Positions 60,061 to 64,000 of a DNA stretch of 64,000 nt are shown here, one piece after another. A program made the translations under genes and the position numbers. Under the pieces are notes generated by a model that ran no database searches, was not told the origin of the DNA, and was given only the letters and a program-made list of their open reading frames with translations. The stretch comes from Lumnitzera littorea. Taxonomy: Eukaryota; Streptophyta; Magnoliopsida; Myrtales; Combretaceae. The stretch is taken from the NCBI GenBank assembly GCA_024138015.1, contig JAMXBB010000010.1:54786351-54850350 (forward strand), read 5' to 3'. How positions within the stretch are numbered: the stretch's first letter is position 1; every line of letters starts with the position of its first letter.

Positions 60061-61360
60061 ATGACTTGAAGTAACACAACTGAACTTGTTAACTTCAATC
60101 CTAAAGTCGAGAGAACACTCAAAAGCAATTTGATTAAGGTCCGTGAATATTTTGAGAAGCAAGCATTTGGTCGTAAGGAAGTGAGAATACGTGAACTGTT
60201 GAGAATTAGAATAAACACATTAGAGTCATCCATAATGACTAATCAAAATGAGAATGTTGATTTGCTATTGGGGAACTAGTTTTTGAATCTTGAAGAGAAT
60301 ATTTAAAGAGTTCATCCATCGAATGTGAATCTATCTCTTGATAGGAATGGAAATGAAGATCACCTAAGGAATGAGCCAGGAGTAAATCCACTTATGGCTC
60401 CAAGAACAATGTTGGATTATTGTAGACCCAACTTGGATGGGGCTAGCACTAACATCGTTCATCCTCATATTCAAGTGAACACTTTTGAGATAAAGCCAAG
60501 TGTTATTCAGATGATTTAATAGTGCATCCAGTTTGATACATTCAATGAGGAAGACCCTAATAATCACTTGCAGCAATTTCTAGAAATATGTGATACATTC
60601 AAGATAAGTGGTATCTTGAAAGATGCCATCCACTTAAGATTATTCCTATTCTCATTAAGGAATAATGCTAAGCAATGGCTAAACTCTATGCTAAGGAACT
60701 CCATTAGTACTTAACAGGAAATGGTAGAGCTATTCATGAGGAAATATTTCCCACCACCAAGAACAGCTAGGCTAAGAGCAGAGATCTACTCATTTGGAAA
60801 ATTAGATATGGAAACATTATATGAGGCATAGGAGAGATGGAAGGATCTGCTAAGGAAATGTCCCCATCATAGGCTTCTAAAATGGCATCAGGTTCAGACT
60901 TTCTACAATGGGTTAAATTACATAACCAAACATCTCATTGATGCAGTTAGTAATAGGAGCTTAAATCACAAGTCACTGGAGCAATGCATCCAGTTATTTG
61001 AAGACATGGCCAATAACTACTATTAGTGGTCATCTACGAGAGCTAGAGAGAAAAGACCAGTAGGAAAGTATGAATTACTGCTTCCTCCTTAGCTCATAAG
61101 GTAGAAGTGTTAGCAAGGAAGTTGGATGACCTAACTATAGGTTAGGATAAGGCTTTGGTGGTGGCCAATTTTGACTTTACAAGTTCATCTGAATTAGATC
61201 AATTGGAGCAAGTTGACTACATGAGAAATCTTATTAGGCCTTGCAATGATTTGTTTAAAAATACGTATAACTTGGGCTGGAGGAATCATATAACTTTTTG
61301 GTGGAGTAGTAACAACAGGCAAAGTTCGAACATGCAACATTCTAGATTTCAAAGATAAGT
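60061..61360 (+). pseudogene. Athila-type gag
   Basis: The frame opens at ATG 60061 but meets TGA at the third codon. It goes on with LMAPRTMLDYCRPN (about 60390), NTFEIKPSVIQMI (60480-60517), HLQQFLEICDTFKISG, LRLFLFSLRNNAKQWLNSM, FMRKYFPPPRTARLRAEIYSF, DLLRKCPHHRLLKW and VQTFYNGLN up to about 60915. All are in the order of Athila gag. Several stops (for example at 60519 and 60714) interrupt it. It is the best preserved gag of the window but cannot be translated whole. Confidence 0.9.
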
Positions 61361-64000
61361 TCCTCCCTCTCAAGCTAAACCAAGATCATTGGAAGAAATG
61401 TTGGTTCAATTTATTAAGTCTTCTGAAGTACATCATTAGGCTACTGAAATCACTTTAAGAAATCAAGGGGCATTAATTCATAACTTAGAAAACCAAGTTA
61501 GGCAGATTGTAAAAACACTTTCAGAAGGGGCTCCAAATTCTCTCTTCCTAGAAATACTAAGGCAAACCTAAAAGAACAGGTTAAGGCTATGACTTTAAGT
61601 AGTAAGAAAGAGTTGCAAGTGCTTAAGAGAGTTAAGGAGAAGAAAGAGAGTGAAAAAGCAATCAGAGCAAATTGATCAACCAAAAGATAAGGAGCTTCCC
61701 ATCCTAGATAAGGATTACAAGCCACCTCTACCATATCCAACTTGGTTAAGAAAGGTGAGGGATGATGAACGGTATAGCAAGTTTTTGGAATTATTCAAAC
61801 AATTGTACATCAATCTACCCTTAGTGGAGGCATTGGGACAAATGCTTAAGTATGCTAAGTTTCTCAAGGAATTGTTATCCAATAAGAGGAAGTTAGAAGA
61901 GCTATCTACTGTCATTCTTGGAGGAGGAGACTATTCTGCTATGATTTTGAATAAGCTACCTACTAAGCTCAAGGACCTAGGTAGTTTTATCATATCGTAT
62001 TTGATTGGTTATCTACTAGTAGAAAGGGCTTTGGTAAACCTTGGAGCAAGTATTAATCTCATACCATATAACCTATTCAAAAGATTGAATTTGTATGAAC
62101 CTAAGGCGATAAGGATGAGTCTGTAATTACCTAATAGGTCGATGAGGTTTCCAAGAGGTATAGTGAAGGATGTGCTGGTGAAGGTTCAAGATTTATCTTT
62201 CTAGCAGATTTCGTAGTTCTTAATATGGATGAGGATGGAGATGTTCCACTCATATTGTGTAGATCATTCTTTGCTATAGCAAGAGTAGCAATTAATGTTA
62301 AGGATGGTAGACTTGTCCTCAGACTGGGAGGAGATGAGACGGTGATTTGGATGCCAGATGTTTTCAAGCAATCTATGACAATTGATGATGAATATTTTGG
62401 TATTGACTCTTTTGATTTCACTATTTTTTATTTTGTGCAAGAATTTATGAGCAAGGACCCATTGGAGTTATGTTTGACAAAGAGGGAACACTTAGATGAA
62501 ATAGGAGAGATATATGGTGTGGTTACCCATTTGGAAGCTCAAGTTGTGCAAAAGAAAGATATGGGGTTAAAAGAGATCAATAGGAACAACATCGCTTGAT
62601 TGAAGCCTTAGTAGAGGAACCAATTGAGCCGGAACTGAAAAAATTACCTTTTTACTTGGAGTATGCATTTTTAGCTAACAATTCAAGACTCTCAGTTATC
62701 ATTTCATCGTAACTTAATTTAACACAAAAAGAGAAGCTTATATCAATTTTGAAGGAGCATAAAAGGGTAATAACATGGAAGATATTAGATATTAAGGGGA
62801 TAAGCCTATCTTTCTATACTCACAAGATATTGATGGAGGAAGAATATAAGTCCGTAGTGCAACCACAAAGGAGACTCAACTTGAGCATGAAGGAGGTAGC
62901 AAAGAAAGAAGTGGTGAAATTACTGGATGCATGACTCATTTACCTAATTTCAAATAGCTCATGGGTGAGCCTGGTTCAAGTAGTTCCTAAGAAGGGAGGT
63001 ATGACTGTGGTATCGAATGAGAAGAATGAACTAATGTTGATGTATACAGTCACTGGTTAGATAGTGTGTATTGATTATCGGAGACTTAATGATGCTACCA
63101 AGAAGGACCACTTTTCATTACCTTTTATTAATCATATGTTGGAAAGGTTAGCAAGTCATGAGTACTATTGCTTTCTAAATGGAATGTTTGGGTATTTTTA
63201 GATACCAATTGCACTTGAGGATTGAGAGAAGATCACTTTTACTTACCCCTACAAGACTTTCGAATACTGTAGGATGCCATTCGGACTTTGTAATGCACTA
63301 ACAACCTTTCAGCATTTCATGTTAGCTATCTTTGGTGAATTGATAGAAGATGTGATGGAGTCTTCATGGATGATTTTTTAGTATTTAGGGATACATTTGA
63401 GGGATGTCTTGCTAACTTAAGAAAGGTGCTTCAATGATGTAAAGAGATGAGTCTATTTCTCAATTGGGAGAAGTGCCATTTTATGGTATAATAAGGCATC
63501 GCCTTAGGTTATAAGGTGTCAAATAAGGGGTTTGAGGTTGACATAGCTGAGGTTAAAGTGATCTCAAAGCTACCACCATCATCATCAGTTAAGGCTATGC
63601 AGCTTCTTAGGGCATGTCGGATTTTATAAGAGATTCATTAAGGATCTCTCCAAAATAGCTAGACCTTAACTAAACTTTTGAAAAGGATGCACCATTTGAA
63701 TTCAGTGCTGGTTGTTTAGAGGCTTTCGAGGTATTAAAAGAAAAATTGACAAATGCTTCTATAATGGTAGTACCGGATTGGACTTTACCTTTTGAGTTGA
63801 TGTTTGATGCAAATGATTATGCAGTAGGCACAATACTGGGGCAAAGGAAACGCAGATATTTCCAGCGTATATATTATGTTAGCAAGATACTTACTTAGGG
63901 CCAAGAAAACTACACCACAATTGAGAAAGAATTGTTGGCGATAATGTTTTCTTTTGACAAGTTATGGTCATATCTCATTCTTTCAAAAGTGATTGTCTAC
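61361..64000 (+). pseudogene. Athila-type pol: protease, reverse transcriptase, RNase H (cut by the window end)
   Basis: After a Lys-rich spacer, an open part at 61650-62126 carries PPLPYPTWLRK and a protease whose usual D-L-G-A-S reads NLGAS (in ALVNLGASINLIPYNLF, about 62032-62082). MDEDGDVPLILCRSFFAIAR follows at 62225. The reverse transcriptase begins near 62960 with LVQVVPKKGGMTVV, then CIDYRRLNDATKKDHFSLPF, RMPFGLCNALTTFQHFM and FMDDF (63363-63377). A one-base loss just before this motif puts it in another frame. The RNase H part reads FDANDYAVGTILGQRK and YTTIEKELLAIMFSFDKL and runs off the window. Stops are common. Confidence 0.9.

Overview
This is a window of nuclear DNA from a dicot-like flowering plant. 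It is AT-rich, has almost no protein-coding capacity, and carries introns, long terminal repeat (LTR) retrotransposons of the Ty3/gypsy Athila, Tat and chromovirus types, a plant L1-type LINE with a C-terminal RNase H, several miniature DNA transposons and a piece of plastid ycf2. A 390-base run of N (54285-54674) shows a draft assembly. The species cannot be named from the sequence alone. Region 1, about 1-9.6 kb: the only recognisable host gene lies here, on the minus strand. It encodes a plant ABHD11-like alpha/beta hydrolase. Six short exons (117, 135, 27, 91, 44 and 99 nt) can be placed between 9527 and 1778; they join in phase into 171 codons and end just before the exon expected to carry the catalytic serine. 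The rest of the gene lies beyond the window start. Its introns hold a PIF/Harbinger-type MITE, a plastid ycf2 fragment, a foldback sequence and, at the edge, a gypsy gag remnant. Region 2, about 9.7-18.2 kb: non-coding, very AT-rich repeat DNA with inverted and direct 360-bp copies, a 3 x 99 bp tandem array, a possible Helitron 3' end near 15.28 kb and an LTR-like segment from 15.47 kb. Region 3, about 18.2-31.6 kb: a badly decayed Tat-type gypsy element on the plus strand. A 3.4-kb LTR-like element flanked by an exact GTACA duplication splits its integrase end, and a second, older copy of that element follows, then a hAT-type MITE. Region 4, about 31.6-45 kb: a gypsy-type ORF whose start is split by another hAT-type MITE; a minus-strand Tat gag; a gag-protease-only element with two LTRs (36152 to about 39990); a third hAT-like element; and an Athila-type LTR with a tRNA-Asp-like primer site on its right. 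Region 5, about 45-58.3 kb: two related large non-coding elements (45.1-47.5 and about 53.1-56.2 kb) that both hold a tRNA-like segment; an array of three 375-bp repeats; a minus-strand LINE, with its poly-A tail at 49521, split by the second large element; and a minus-strand chromovirus integrase. Region 6, 58.3-64 kb: the 5' LTR, primer site, gag and part of pol of a decayed Athila element that runs off the window end. Apart from the hydrolase, no feature looks functional. The window is best read as a nested transposon graveyard next to one gene. I found no convincing undescribed gene system. The points most worth a second look are the tRNA-like segments in the large non-coding elements, the repeat family with inverted ends, the dense W-box cluster and the micro-exon gene.
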